Assembly: GCA_016778805.1 (NCBI GenBank)
Contig: JADHOX010000010.1
Span: forward strand, 1-37,898
Direction of reading: 5' to 3'
Origin: Rickettsiales bacterium
GTDB lineage: Bacteria; Pseudomonadota; Alphaproteobacteria; Rickettsiales; JABIRX01
DNA length: 37,898 bases
A program made the translations under genes and the position numbers. Every line of letters starts with the position of its first letter. Position 1 is the stretch's first letter. The notes beneath the pieces are model-generated. The model was given only the letters and a program-made list of their open reading frames with translations. It was not told the origin of the DNA and did not search any database. This document shows, piece after piece, positions 1 through 8,189 of the stretch.

Positions 1-1
1 T

Positions 2-529
2 GGAGCCTATACTGGCGAAGTAAGCATTGAAATGATAAATGAGTTGGGGTGTGATTTTTCAATTATTGGCCATTCTGAAAGACGCCAATATTTTAACGAA
101 TCTGACCTAGATGTTAATCTTAAAACAAAACTTGCTCTAAAAAATAAAGTTACACCAATTATTTGCATCGGTGAGACTTTAAAACAAAGACAAAATGGAG
201 AGTTTAAAGAAATTATTCTTGAACAAGTTAATAAAGCCTTATTTGAAATTAGTAATAAGCCAATAATTATTGCATATGAACCAATCTGGGCAATTGGATC
301 TGGACTTACAGCTGAAAACCATCAAATAGAAGAAGTTTTCGAGTTAATATCAGAAACTGCGAAAAACAATAATGTCAATGCAGATAAACTTAAAATTCTT
401 TATGGTGGTTCAGCAAATGTTAAAAACCTTGATAATTTGTTAAAGATTCCTAATATATCCGGTTTTTTAATTGGCTCTGCAAGTTTAGATGCCAATAACT
501 TAATTAAAATGGCTGATTTTGTTAAATAA
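2..529 (+). CDS. tpiA: Triose-phosphate isomerase, 5' end outside window
   Basis: Interconverts dihydroxyacetone phosphate and glyceraldehyde 3-phosphate in cytosolic glycolysis and gluconeogenesis. The reading frame is open from base 2, so the first in-frame ATG at 32 is an internal Met and the true start lies upstream of the window. About 175 C-terminal residues are present out of the usual ~250. Visible motifs are GEVSIEM, the catalytic-His segment IIGHSERR, the catalytic-Glu/loop-6 segment AYEPIWAIGSG and the phosphate-binding YGGS segment followed by GFLIGSASL. The missing part should hold the N-terminal Lys. The secG ATG follows 12 bases after the stop on the same strand, so tpiA, secG and pyrG probably share a transcript. 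Identity is secure. Confidence 0.97.
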   Translation, partial: GAYTGEVSIEMINELGCDFSIIGHSERRQYFNESDLDVNLKTKLALKNKVTPIICIGETLKQRQNGEFKEIILEQVNKALFEISNKPIIIAYEPIWAIGSGLTAENHQIEEVFELISETAKNNNVNADKLKILYGGSANVKNLDNLLKIPNISGFLIGSASLDANNLIKMADFVK

Positions 530-541
530 TTTGAGGTAAAA

Positions 542-862
542 ATGGAAGCTTTTCAATCTTTATTACTTGGCTTGCATATTATTTGTGCAGTTTTGATTGT
601 AATTTTAGTTTTATTACAACCATCATCAGGAGATGGTAACTTGGTCTCAACAAATGTTGGAACAGCTGGTGGAATTGCTAAAGGAAGGTCTGTTACTAGC
701 TTTATTCAAAAATTTACGTTTTTCATTGCTATTACTTTTATGGTAAATGTTTTATTTCTTGGCGTTTTATCACATCGCAAAAATGACAAAGGCACAACTA
801 TTGACCAAGCAATAGATCAATTTAATCAAGAGAATAACTTATCTGTGCCGAAAGGAGAATAA
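542..862 (+). CDS. secG: Preprotein translocase subunit SecG
   Basis: Small inner-membrane subunit of the SecYEG channel that assists SecA-driven protein export. The 106-residue product is close to the usual SecG length. It has a hydrophobic segment at about residues 5-25 and another at about 54-76. Between them lies the family-typical LLQPSSGDG, a Gly-rich stretch and a basic FIQKFT segment. The C-terminal tail is polar. A GAGG-type ribosome binding site precedes the ATG. Its TAA stop overlaps the pyrG ATG by one base (TAATG), suggesting translational coupling. The tpiA-secG-pyrG order is widespread in Alphaproteobacteria. Confidence 0.94.
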   Translation: MEAFQSLLLGLHIICAVLIVILVLLQPSSGDGNLVSTNVGTAGGIAKGRSVTSFIQKFTFFIAITFMVNVLFLGVLSHRKNDKGTTIDQAIDQFNQENNLSVPKGE

Positions 863-2481
863 TGGCTAAATATATTTTCATTACAGGAGGAGTTGTATCA
901 TCCTTAGGTAAAGGTATTTGCGCTGCATCACTTGCCTCTTTATTAAAATGTCATGGTTATAAGGTTCGAATTCGTAAATTAGACCCATATTTAAATGTCG
1001 ATCCGGGAACTATGAGCCCGACTCAACATGGTGAAGTATTCGTTACAGAAGATGGAGCTGAAACTGATCTTGACCTTGGTCATTATGAGCGTTTTACAGG
1101 CAATAATACAAAAAAATCAGATAATGTCACTGCTGGACAAATATATCAAAAACTACTTAGAAAAGAAAGGAAAGGTGACTATCTTGGTGGCACAGTTCAA
1201 GTAATACCTCATGTCACAAATTTGATAAAAGATTTTATTAAAAGTGATGTTACTAACGAGGATTTCATTATTTGTGAAATTGGCGGCACAGTTGGTGATA
1301 TTGAAGGATTACCGTTTTTTGAAGCAATTAGACAATTTGGCAATGACCAGAAAAAAGATAATGTCTTATATATTCATGTAACATTAGTTCCATATATTAA
1401 AGCCGCTAAAGAACTTAAAAGCAAACCAACTCAGCATTCTGTAAAAGAGCTCCGTTCAATTGGTATTACTCCAAATATCTTAATATGCCGAAGTGAAAGA
1501 TATATAACCAAAAAAGAAAAAGATAAAATTGCACTTTTTTGTAATCTTGATCAAGCTGATGTGATACAAGCAATTGATAAAAATAACATATATCAAGTTC
1601 CGCTTGAGCTTCAAAAACAAGGTCTTGACCGACAAGTTCTAAATTACTTTAACCTTGAAAATAAAGGTAATGAAATTTTTTCAAAATGGCTTGAATTAGA
1701 ACAACATATTACCGATGCCAAACAAATAATTAATATTGCTATTGTTGGAAAATACACCAGCTTAAGCGAATCATACAAATCAATATTAGAATCCTTAGAT
1801 CATGCCGGTTATGAGCTTGGTAACAGAATAAATATTAAATGGATTGATGCCAGAAAACTTGATAATGACATCTCAATTTTAGAAGATGTTGATGGTATTT
1901 TAGTTCCTGGAGCTTTTGGTATTGATGGGTCTAAAGGAAAAATTTCTGCTATCAAATTTGCTCGAGAAAATAAAATACCATATTTAGGAATTTGTTATGG
2001 TATGCAAATGGCAGTTATTGAATTTGCTCGCAATGTCTTAAAACTTGAGACTCTTTCTTCTTCAGAATTAACAGAAGATAATAACATCAATAATGAGCAA
2101 CTTATCGGCTTAATGACAGAATGGGAAAATAGCGGAAATAAAGAAACTAGGAATGAAAATTCAGATCTTGGCGGAACTATGAGACTTGGCAGCTATCCAT
2201 GCCAGATAACTCCAAATACACTTGCTCATAAGATTTATCAAAAAGAAATTATTAATGAAAGACACCGCCATAGATACGAGGTTAACATAAAATATAAAAA
2301 CCAATTTGAACAAAATGGTGCTATTTTTTCAGGTTTATCTCCAGATGGTCAATTACCTGAAATTATGGAAATTACTGATCACCCTTTCTTTTTTGCAGTT
2401 CAGTTTCATCCAGAATTTAAATCTAGACCGATGAAACCTCATCCTGCATTTTTAGAGTTTGTAAAAAGCTGTAAAAATTAA
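862..2481 (+). CDS. pyrG: CTP synthase
   Basis: Makes CTP from UTP, ATP and glutamine, the last step of de novo pyrimidine nucleotide synthesis. The 539 residues match the family length. The N-terminal amidoligase domain (about 1-270) opens with the P-loop-like GGVVSSLGKG and contains the CEIGGTVGDIEG segment. The C-terminal class I glutamine amidotransferase domain (about 290-539) has nucleophile Cys378 in GICYGMQ and the His516/Glu518 pair in FHPEF. The strong ribosome binding site AAAGGAG at 851-857 lies inside the end of secG and supports this start. It ends tail to tail with lptE, nine bases away. Confidence 0.98.
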   Translation: MAKYIFITGGVVSSLGKGICAASLASLLKCHGYKVRIRKLDPYLNVDPGTMSPTQHGEVFVTEDGAETDLDLGHYERFTGNNTKKSDNVTAGQIYQKLLRKERKGDYLGGTVQVIPHVTNLIKDFIKSDVTNEDFIICEIGGTVGDIEGLPFFEAIRQFGNDQKKDNVLYIHVTLVPYIKAAKELKSKPTQHSVKELRSIGITPNILICRSERYITKKEKDKIALFCNLDQADVIQAIDKNNIYQVPLELQKQGLDRQVLNYFNLENKGNEIFSKWLELEQHITDAKQIINIAIVGKYTSLSESYKSILESLDHAGYELGNRINIKWIDARKLDNDISILEDVDGILVPGAFGIDGSKGKISAIKFARENKIPYLGICYGMQMAVIEFARNVLKLETLSSSELTEDNNINNEQLIGLMTEWENSGNKETRNENSDLGGTMRLGSYPCQITPNTLAHKIYQKEIINERHRHRYEVNIKYKNQFEQNGAIFSGLSPDGQLPEIMEITDHPFFFAVQFHPEFKSRPMKPHPAFLEFVKSCKN

Positions 2482-2490
2482 ATTATGCTT

Positions 2491-2961
2491 CTAATTTAAC
2501 AAAGCAATTTGCTGAGCTAAATTTGACATAAATGATTTTGGCAATAATTGTAAAATTTCAGAATTTTTAACTTCTGTGCTATATAATGAATCATCAACCT
2601 CATAAATCTCCATTAAAGTAAAATCATTATTTAATAAGAACGCATTGTCATCATCAAACAAATTATAATCTATCTTAACTTGAAGCTGATAGCTTGAATC
2701 TAAGCCATTAGCGCTTAGAGCAATTCTATTTTGAGAAATAGAAATATTGTTAATTTTACAGTAATAATTTGGCTTATCAGCTGTAATTAAATTATAGTTT
2801 ACAATATTTTTATAAATACGTTTCTGAGTTAAATCATGATTAAAACTATCAGAATTATCAAAGAAATTTACTTGCGGTATCAACTCACTAGTTTTAATTG
2901 TCTTATATCCACAACTTTGAAACAAAAATAAAATTGTTAAAATTTTTAATAAGTTAATCAT
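2491..2961 (-). CDS. lptE: Probable LPS-assembly lipoprotein LptE
   Basis: Probable outer-membrane lipoprotein that plugs the LptD barrel and helps deliver lipopolysaccharide to the cell surface. The 156-residue product starts with a short hydrophobic signal and a lipobox-like FQSC with Cys17, followed by GYK, resembling the CGF/CGY start of LptE proteins. The rest is a mixed soluble domain with a SYQLQVKIDYNLFD strand-like segment and a NLAQQI C-terminal helix. The Phe at -3 of the lipobox is unusual. Context is the strongest support: leuS is directly upstream and overlaps by four bases, and leuS-lptE is a conserved pair. The usual next gene, holA, is absent; pyrG follows in the opposite direction. 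Confidence 0.75.
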   Translation of the reverse strand: MINLLKILTILFLFQSCGYKTIKTSELIPQVNFFDNSDSFNHDLTQKRIYKNIVNYNLITADKPNYYCKINNISISQNRIALSANGLDSSYQLQVKIDYNLFDDDNAFLLNNDFTLMEIYEVDDSLYSTEVKNSEILQLLPKSFMSNLAQQIALLN

Positions 2962-5525
2962 ACGATTAAATTCACAATTTTCTTTGGCACTACTATCATT
3001 TTTTTAATTGGCTTACCTTCAATTCTTTTGGTAACTTCTGGTAATGCAACTACAATATCTTCATAATCTTGTTTATTTGCATCAACATTTATTTTAAAAG
3101 TCGTACGCATTTTACCATTAATTTGAACCGCAATCACTAACTCAGATTCAACCAAAAACTTTTCAGCATATTTTGGCCATTCTGCTTTGGAAACTAAACC
3201 ATCTTGTTTTAATATTTGCCATAAAGTTTCAGCTAAAAATGGTGTAAATGGAACTAATAATTTTGTAAAATTAACAGCAGCAAATTTTACAGCTGAATTC
3301 TCTGATTGGTTATCAAACTTAAATTCAAATAATTGATTTGAAAACTCACGTAAATTAGCAACGGCTTTATTAAAGCCAAAAGTTTCAATCGAATTTGAAA
3401 CTTGTTTTATAACTTTATGAGTTGCTTTAAAAAGTGACTTGTCAGCATCACTTAAATATTCATAATTTGGATTAGCAGAATATTTATTTATAATATCTTT
3501 ATTATCATTAATAAACTTATATAGTTTATTTATATATTTATAAGCTCCTTCCAAACCTTCATCTTTCCATTCAAGATTTTTCTCAGGTGGACTATCAGAA
3601 AGCATGAATAATCTAGCGGTATCAGCTCCATATGTTGTTATAATATGCTCAGGATTTATACCGTTTTTCTTGGACTTACTCATTTTCTCAACTCGCTGAG
3701 GAAAAGCTTCTGACCCATCATTAATATTGAGATATTTTTGTTTTGTCTTATCAAAAACAATATCATCAACACTTACCCATTCTTTCGCCGAATTTTTAAA
3801 TGATAAATGAGTAACCATTCCTTGAGTTAACAAATTACTAAAAGGCTCATCAACATTAAGATAGTTAAGATCTTTCAAAGCTTTAGTAAAAAAACGCGCA
3901 TAAAGTAAATGTAATACAGCATGTTCAATTCCACCGATATATTGATCAACTGGTAAAAACTTATTTGCAAGCTCTGGTCTGAAGGCCATATCTTGATTTT
4001 GAGAATCTGTAAAACGTGCAAAATACCATGAAGATTCAAAAAAAGTATCAAATGTATCAGTTTCTCGTTGAGCTATTTTACCACATTTAGGACAATTACA
4101 TTTTTTCCATTCTTCATTATGATCAAGTGGGTTACCATTCCTCGAAAAATCAACCTGATTTGGTAATGTAACTGGCAAATCTTCTTCTTTTACCGGAACA
4201 ACACCACAATCATCACAATATATAACAGGTATAGGACACCCCCAATATCTTTGCCTTGATACACCCCAATCTCTAATTTTGTAACTAACCTTAGCTTCAC
4301 CTTGACCAGCTTCTTTTAATTTACTTATAGCTAATTTTTTGGCCTCACTAGCTGATAAACCATTAAGAAAATCAGAATTAATCAAAACTCCTTCACCCGT
4401 ATAGGCCTTATCATTGTTAATTAATTCATTATTTTGAGGCTTTACTACATATTTAATTGGTAAATCATATTTTTGCGCAAACTCAAAATCTCTATCATCA
4501 TGACCAGGACAGGCAAAAACTGCTCCAGTTCCATAATCCATCAAGACAAAATTTGCTATATATACAGGTATTTTAAGATCACTTATAAAGGGATGACTAA
4601 CTTTTAAACCAGTATCATAACCAAGCTTTTCTGCCTTATCTATAGCTTCTTGCGCAACACCAATTTTATCACATTCTTTGATAAAATTAGCTATTTCTGA
4701 GCTATTTTTACTTAATTGCTCTGACAAAGGATGCCATGGTGAAATTGCTAAAAAACTCATACCAAAAATTGTTTCAGGACGAGTCGTAAATACAGAAATC
4801 ACTTGTTCTTGATCAACTATTTGAAAATCAATTAAGGCTCCTTCAGATTTACCAATCCATTTTTTCTGCATTGCAATAACTGAACTGGGCCAATTATCTA
4901 ATTGCTCTAAATCTGATAAAAGCGCTTCTGCATAATCTGAGACTTTTAAAAACCAACTTTTGATTTTTTTACGAGTAACCTCAGCTCCGCTTCTCCAACC
5001 TTTTCCATCAACAACTTGTTCATTTGCAAGAATAGTTTGATCAATAGGATCCCAATTAACATAAGACTCTTTTTGATAAGCAATTCCTTGTTCAAGCATT
5101 TCAATAAAGATCTTTTGTTCATGCTTGAAATATTCTGGTTTAGAAGTAATAATTTGTTGATTCCAATCGTAAGATAGCCCAATTTTATCTAGCTCTTTAC
5201 TCATAGTTTCAATATTTTTATCAGTCCAGTTATCTGGATGAACATTATGTTCAATTGCAGCATTTTCTGCAGGTAATCCAAAAGAATCAAAACCCATCGG
5301 ATGTAAAACATTATAACCTTTGGCATTGTAATATCTGGCAATCACATCACCTAAACTATAATTCCTTAAATGCCCCATATGAATTTTCCCTGAAGGATAA
5401 GGAAACATCTCCAATATATAATATTTTGGTTTATCAGCATTATGATCAAAACCAAAGCAATTATCTTTACGCCAAAGTTTAAGAAACTCCTCTTCCTTAG
5501 CCTGAAACGGGAAATTATTACTCAT
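2958..5525 (-). CDS. leuS: Leucyl-tRNA synthetase
   Basis: Class I aminoacyl-tRNA synthetase that charges tRNA-Leu and proofreads mischarged products. The 855 residues match bacterial LeuRS (about 860). The HIGH-type motif is H49-M50-G51-H52 and the KMSKS motif lies at 614-618. The inserted CP1 editing domain shows TTRPETIFG and GTGAVFACPGHDDRD. A CxxC pair in IYCDDCG and another in CPKCGK form the zinc-binding insert. The C-terminal anticodon-binding and tail domains are complete. It lies 16 bases downstream of the porin gene and its end overlaps lptE by four bases. There is no sign of damage. Confidence 0.98.
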   Translation of the reverse strand: MSNNFPFQAKEEEFLKLWRKDNCFGFDHNADKPKYYILEMFPYPSGKIHMGHLRNYSLGDVIARYYNAKGYNVLHPMGFDSFGLPAENAAIEHNVHPDNWTDKNIETMSKELDKIGLSYDWNQQIITSKPEYFKHEQKIFIEMLEQGIAYQKESYVNWDPIDQTILANEQVVDGKGWRSGAEVTRKKIKSWFLKVSDYAEALLSDLEQLDNWPSSVIAMQKKWIGKSEGALIDFQIVDQEQVISVFTTRPETIFGMSFLAISPWHPLSEQLSKNSSEIANFIKECDKIGVAQEAIDKAEKLGYDTGLKVSHPFISDLKIPVYIANFVLMDYGTGAVFACPGHDDRDFEFAQKYDLPIKYVVKPQNNELINNDKAYTGEGVLINSDFLNGLSASEAKKLAISKLKEAGQGEAKVSYKIRDWGVSRQRYWGCPIPVIYCDDCGVVPVKEEDLPVTLPNQVDFSRNGNPLDHNEEWKKCNCPKCGKIAQRETDTFDTFFESSWYFARFTDSQNQDMAFRPELANKFLPVDQYIGGIEHAVLHLLYARFFTKALKDLNYLNVDEPFSNLLTQGMVTHLSFKNSAKEWVSVDDIVFDKTKQKYLNINDGSEAFPQRVEKMSKSKKNGINPEHIITTYGADTARLFMLSDSPPEKNLEWKDEGLEGAYKYINKLYKFINDNKDIINKYSANPNYEYLSDADKSLFKATHKVIKQVSNSIETFGFNKAVANLREFSNQLFEFKFDNQSENSAVKFAAVNFTKLLVPFTPFLAETLWQILKQDGLVSKAEWPKYAEKFLVESELVIAVQINGKMRTTFKINVDANKQDYEDIVVALPEVTKRIEGKPIKKMIVVPKKIVNLIV

Positions 5526-5541
5526 ACTACAGATATTTTTA

Positions 5542-6972
5542 TTAATAATCAGAAGAAGTATTTAACAATACTGAACTAGGATTCTCAAGACCGCCAAAAG
5601 TTACTTTTATTCCAAGTAAAGCAACAGAACCTGAATTATCAGTAGATTTAGTTACATCAATACCATCCGAAATATCATTATCTTCATCAGCAGCATTTAC
5701 ATCAAATTCATAACTATTAACTTCAGCATATAATTTTAAATTTTTAGTCATTCTATAATCAAAAGCAACAGATGTAAGAGTAAAATCTTGTTGACGATAT
5801 GAACTCGTCATGTTCGCAAAAGAGATTTTATAAGCTCCAAACTGATATCCTAAACCATATGTCGTGTAATTAGCATTATCATCACGATACTCTGGATCTG
5901 CAGAAGTTAAATCATCTTTAACAAACATCAAACTATCACCCCAAGTACCATATGAAATAGAGAAATTAAGATTACCTTTAAAACCATAAAAACCTATTGC
6001 TTGAGCAAATAAATCTTTTTGAATGAATTTATTATTGTAAATAATATCTGTATCTTCAGCATAACCGATTTCACCAGTATAACTAGCAGCTACACCAAAA
6101 TCATTTGAAAATTGCTGAACATAATTAACACCCCAATCCAAGATATCAATAACATCACCATCATCTGAGAAACCTTCACCATAATATGAAGAACCCCTTT
6201 GTCCACTATCAGGGGCATATGCAACACCAACCTGAAAATTAGAAATTCTTGGCGAATAATATGCAATTCTTGTAATTGTTGAAGTATCATCAATTTGATA
6301 TGCTCCATATTCTGGATTATAACCATGAGCCAAAGGAAGATCAGGCCTAATTATAAAACCTTTATTACCAGACCCAGATGAAAGCTGGACATCGGAGGCT
6401 ACAGTAGTATCTGGATTGTTTGAATAAGTTAGATAAAAATCAGGAACATTAATATAGCGCCACCAATCACCTGAAATTCCACCAGTACCACCAAATTTAT
6501 AACTAGCATCAAACTTCATTTTTTGTGAAGGACCTTCAGAATCACCAAATTCAAAACGACCAAAAGTTTTTTTCTCAAAGAAAATATAAGAACTTCTCAC
6601 TCCAACTACAGGGGAAGAGTCAGAAGTATTTTTCGTACCACTAGAATCATATGTGTAATTATGTTGCCTTTGAGCATTCATTTGTAAAGTTAGCTTTCCA
6701 CCATATAAGAAGCCATTATCTTCTCTTCCAAGAGCAAGTACATCAATATATGCATCATGAGCATACATTGCATCATCATTTAAGGTATTTTCATTCGGAT
6801 TAGCATTATTAAAACCAATAGGAAGATAATCTCTTGAATAATTTGCGTTTTGGTCAGTCATTATATAATTAAAATTCATCATACCACCAACATATACCTC
6901 AGGTTCAATTGCTGCATATGCAGAACTAAAAGTTAGAGGAAAAACAAGAGCAAGAATTTTTCTTTTATTCAT
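5542..6972 (-). CDS. Outer-membrane porin
   Basis: Predicted general diffusion porin of the outer membrane. The 476-residue product starts with a signal peptide (basic MNKRK, hydrophobic core, probable cleavage after SAYA at residue 20). The mature protein opens with a beta-strand-like VYVGGMMNFNYIM and continues with alternating aromatic and polar strands and Gly/Asn/Asp-rich turns. The segment FGRFEFGDSEGPSQKM resembles the start of the constriction-loop region of proteobacterial porins. The final strand ends VALLGIKVTFGG, but about 16 further residues follow, so the terminal residue is Tyr rather than the usual Phe. An 88-base gap upstream probably carries its own promoter. Substrate selectivity cannot be read from sequence. 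Confidence 0.85.
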   Translation of the reverse strand: MNKRKILALVFPLTFSSAYAAIEPEVYVGGMMNFNYIMTDQNANYSRDYLPIGFNNANPNENTLNDDAMYAHDAYIDVLALGREDNGFLYGGKLTLQMNAQRQHNYTYDSSGTKNTSDSSPVVGVRSSYIFFEKKTFGRFEFGDSEGPSQKMKFDASYKFGGTGGISGDWWRYINVPDFYLTYSNNPDTTVASDVQLSSGSGNKGFIIRPDLPLAHGYNPEYGAYQIDDTSTITRIAYYSPRISNFQVGVAYAPDSGQRGSSYYGEGFSDDGDVIDILDWGVNYVQQFSNDFGVAASYTGEIGYAEDTDIIYNNKFIQKDLFAQAIGFYGFKGNLNFSISYGTWGDSLMFVKDDLTSADPEYRDDNANYTTYGLGYQFGAYKISFANMTSSYRQQDFTLTSVAFDYRMTKNLKLYAEVNSYEFDVNAADEDNDISDGIDVTKSTDNSGSVALLGIKVTFGGLENPSSVLLNTSSDY

Positions 6973-7060
6973 AATAGGATTTATTGAAATTTAGAAAATA
7001 AGTTAAAATAGAAAACTAATACAAGCAATAATTAATTTGTAAGATAAGCCTACAAAACAA

Positions 7061-7459
7061 CTAATTCTTCTCAATAATTACAAAAGCTATAGCACTAGGA
7101 AAATCGTCAGCTAAGGTTAAATGAAAAGAATAATTACCTTCACCATAAAGAGAGTTAATATGCTCGCTTAATCTTTGAGATACTTCAATACCCGGACAAC
7201 CTTTGCGATCTCTAAAAGTATATATATCTTTAAAGGCTACTTTATCAGTAAAACCAGTTCCTAAAGCTTTTGAAAAAGCCTCTTTAGCAGCAAAACGCTT
7301 TGCTAAAAAACCTAGTTTTGTTTCTCTTGTGTGTCTTTTTGTGAATTGAATTAATTCAAAAGGTGTAAGGATTTTCGAAATAAATCTATCCTGATATTTT
7401 GTATAAAGCTTCTCAAATCTATCAATATTTGTAATATCTGTACCAATACCTACAATCAT
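7061..7459 (-). CDS. acpS: Holo-[acyl-carrier-protein] synthase
   Basis: Transfers 4'-phosphopantetheine from coenzyme A to apo-acyl carrier protein, activating it for fatty acid synthesis. The 132-residue product starts with the family signature IVGIGTDI, giving metal-binding Asp8, and has FLAKRFAAKEAFSKALGTG with the second metal ligand Glu60. It starts two bases after the pdxJ stop and is the last gene of the rpoZ-spoT-pdxJ-acpS group. In many Alphaproteobacteria lepB, rnc and era follow; here the next gene is a porin. Confidence 0.96.
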   Translation of the reverse strand: MIVGIGTDITNIDRFEKLYTKYQDRFISKILTPFELIQFTKRHTRETKLGFLAKRFAAKEAFSKALGTGFTDKVAFKDIYTFRDRKGCPGIEVSQRLSEHINSLYGEGNYSFHLTLADDFPSAIAFVIIEKN

Positions 7460-7461
7460 AA

Positions 7462-8181
7462 TTATTTAGAAATAATTGTTTTCATTTTTTTAATAACATT
7501 CCCAAGACCATCAAAAATCGCTTCACCAATTAAAAAATGACCTATATTCAATTCTCTCAATTCCTTAATTTGAATAATTTCAGCTGTTGTTTCATAATTC
7601 AAACCATGACCTGCATGGCATTCAATTTTAAGATCATAAGCGACGCTACAAGCCTTTTGAATTTTTTGCAACTCTAAATGACGATCTTCCTTACCTAAAT
7701 TACAAAACCTGCCTGTATGAAATTCAATTATATCCGCCTCTAAAGCTTTAGCAAGCTCAACCATCTTAATATCAGGCTCAAGAAATAATGATACTCTAAT
7801 ACCTCTTTTATGAAATTCACTAATATATCTACTCAATCTTTGATAATGAAGCGAAATATCCAAACCACCTTCTGTAGTCACCTCTTCTCGTTTTTCAGGA
7901 ACCAAACACACAGCATTAGGAACTGTCGCTAAAGCAATCTGAAACATTTCGTCTGTTGGAGCCATTTCTAAATTTAATGGCAAAGCAATATTAGCTTTTA
8001 AATTTTTTATATCCGCATCAGAAATATGCCTTCTATCCTCCCTTAAATGCGCGGTAATACCATCCGCACCTGCATCCTGAGCAAATATAGCAGCTTTAAT
8101 TGGATCTGGGTGAACACCTCCTCGAGCATTTCGAATTGTCGCTATATGATCAATATTTACTCCTAGCCTTATTTGCGACAT
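7462..8181 (-). CDS. pdxJ: Pyridoxine 5'-phosphate synthase
   Basis: Condenses 1-deoxy-D-xylulose 5-phosphate with 3-amino-2-oxopropyl phosphate to form pyridoxine 5'-phosphate in the DXP-dependent vitamin B6 pathway. The 239 residues form a complete TIM-barrel enzyme. The N-terminal LGVNIDHIATIRNARGG motif is diagnostic. His45 and Glu48 in ITAHLRED are conserved active-site residues, and the later EFHTGRF and ECHAGHGLN segments bind phosphate and carry another catalytic His. It sits between spoT (8 bases) and acpS (2 bases), the usual alphaproteobacterial order. Its presence indicates de novo vitamin B6 synthesis. Confidence 0.97.
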   Translation of the reverse strand: MSQIRLGVNIDHIATIRNARGGVHPDPIKAAIFAQDAGADGITAHLREDRRHISDADIKNLKANIALPLNLEMAPTDEMFQIALATVPNAVCLVPEKREEVTTEGGLDISLHYQRLSRYISEFHKRGIRVSLFLEPDIKMVELAKALEADIIEFHTGRFCNLGKEDRHLELQKIQKACSVAYDLKIECHAGHGLNYETTAEIIQIKELRELNIGHFLIGEAIFDGLGNVIKKMKTIISK

Positions 8182-8189
8182 TATTACCT

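Noticed and set aside
5255-5482. 75-codon plus-strand frame inside leuS
   Set aside because: It lies fully within a complete, conserved gene on the other strand and has the composition of an antisense shadow.
7037-7055. TTGTA/TACAA hairpin between acpS and the porin gene as a terminator
   Set aside because: The stem is only five base pairs, AT-rich and without a following T-run, so it is not distinguishable from chance.
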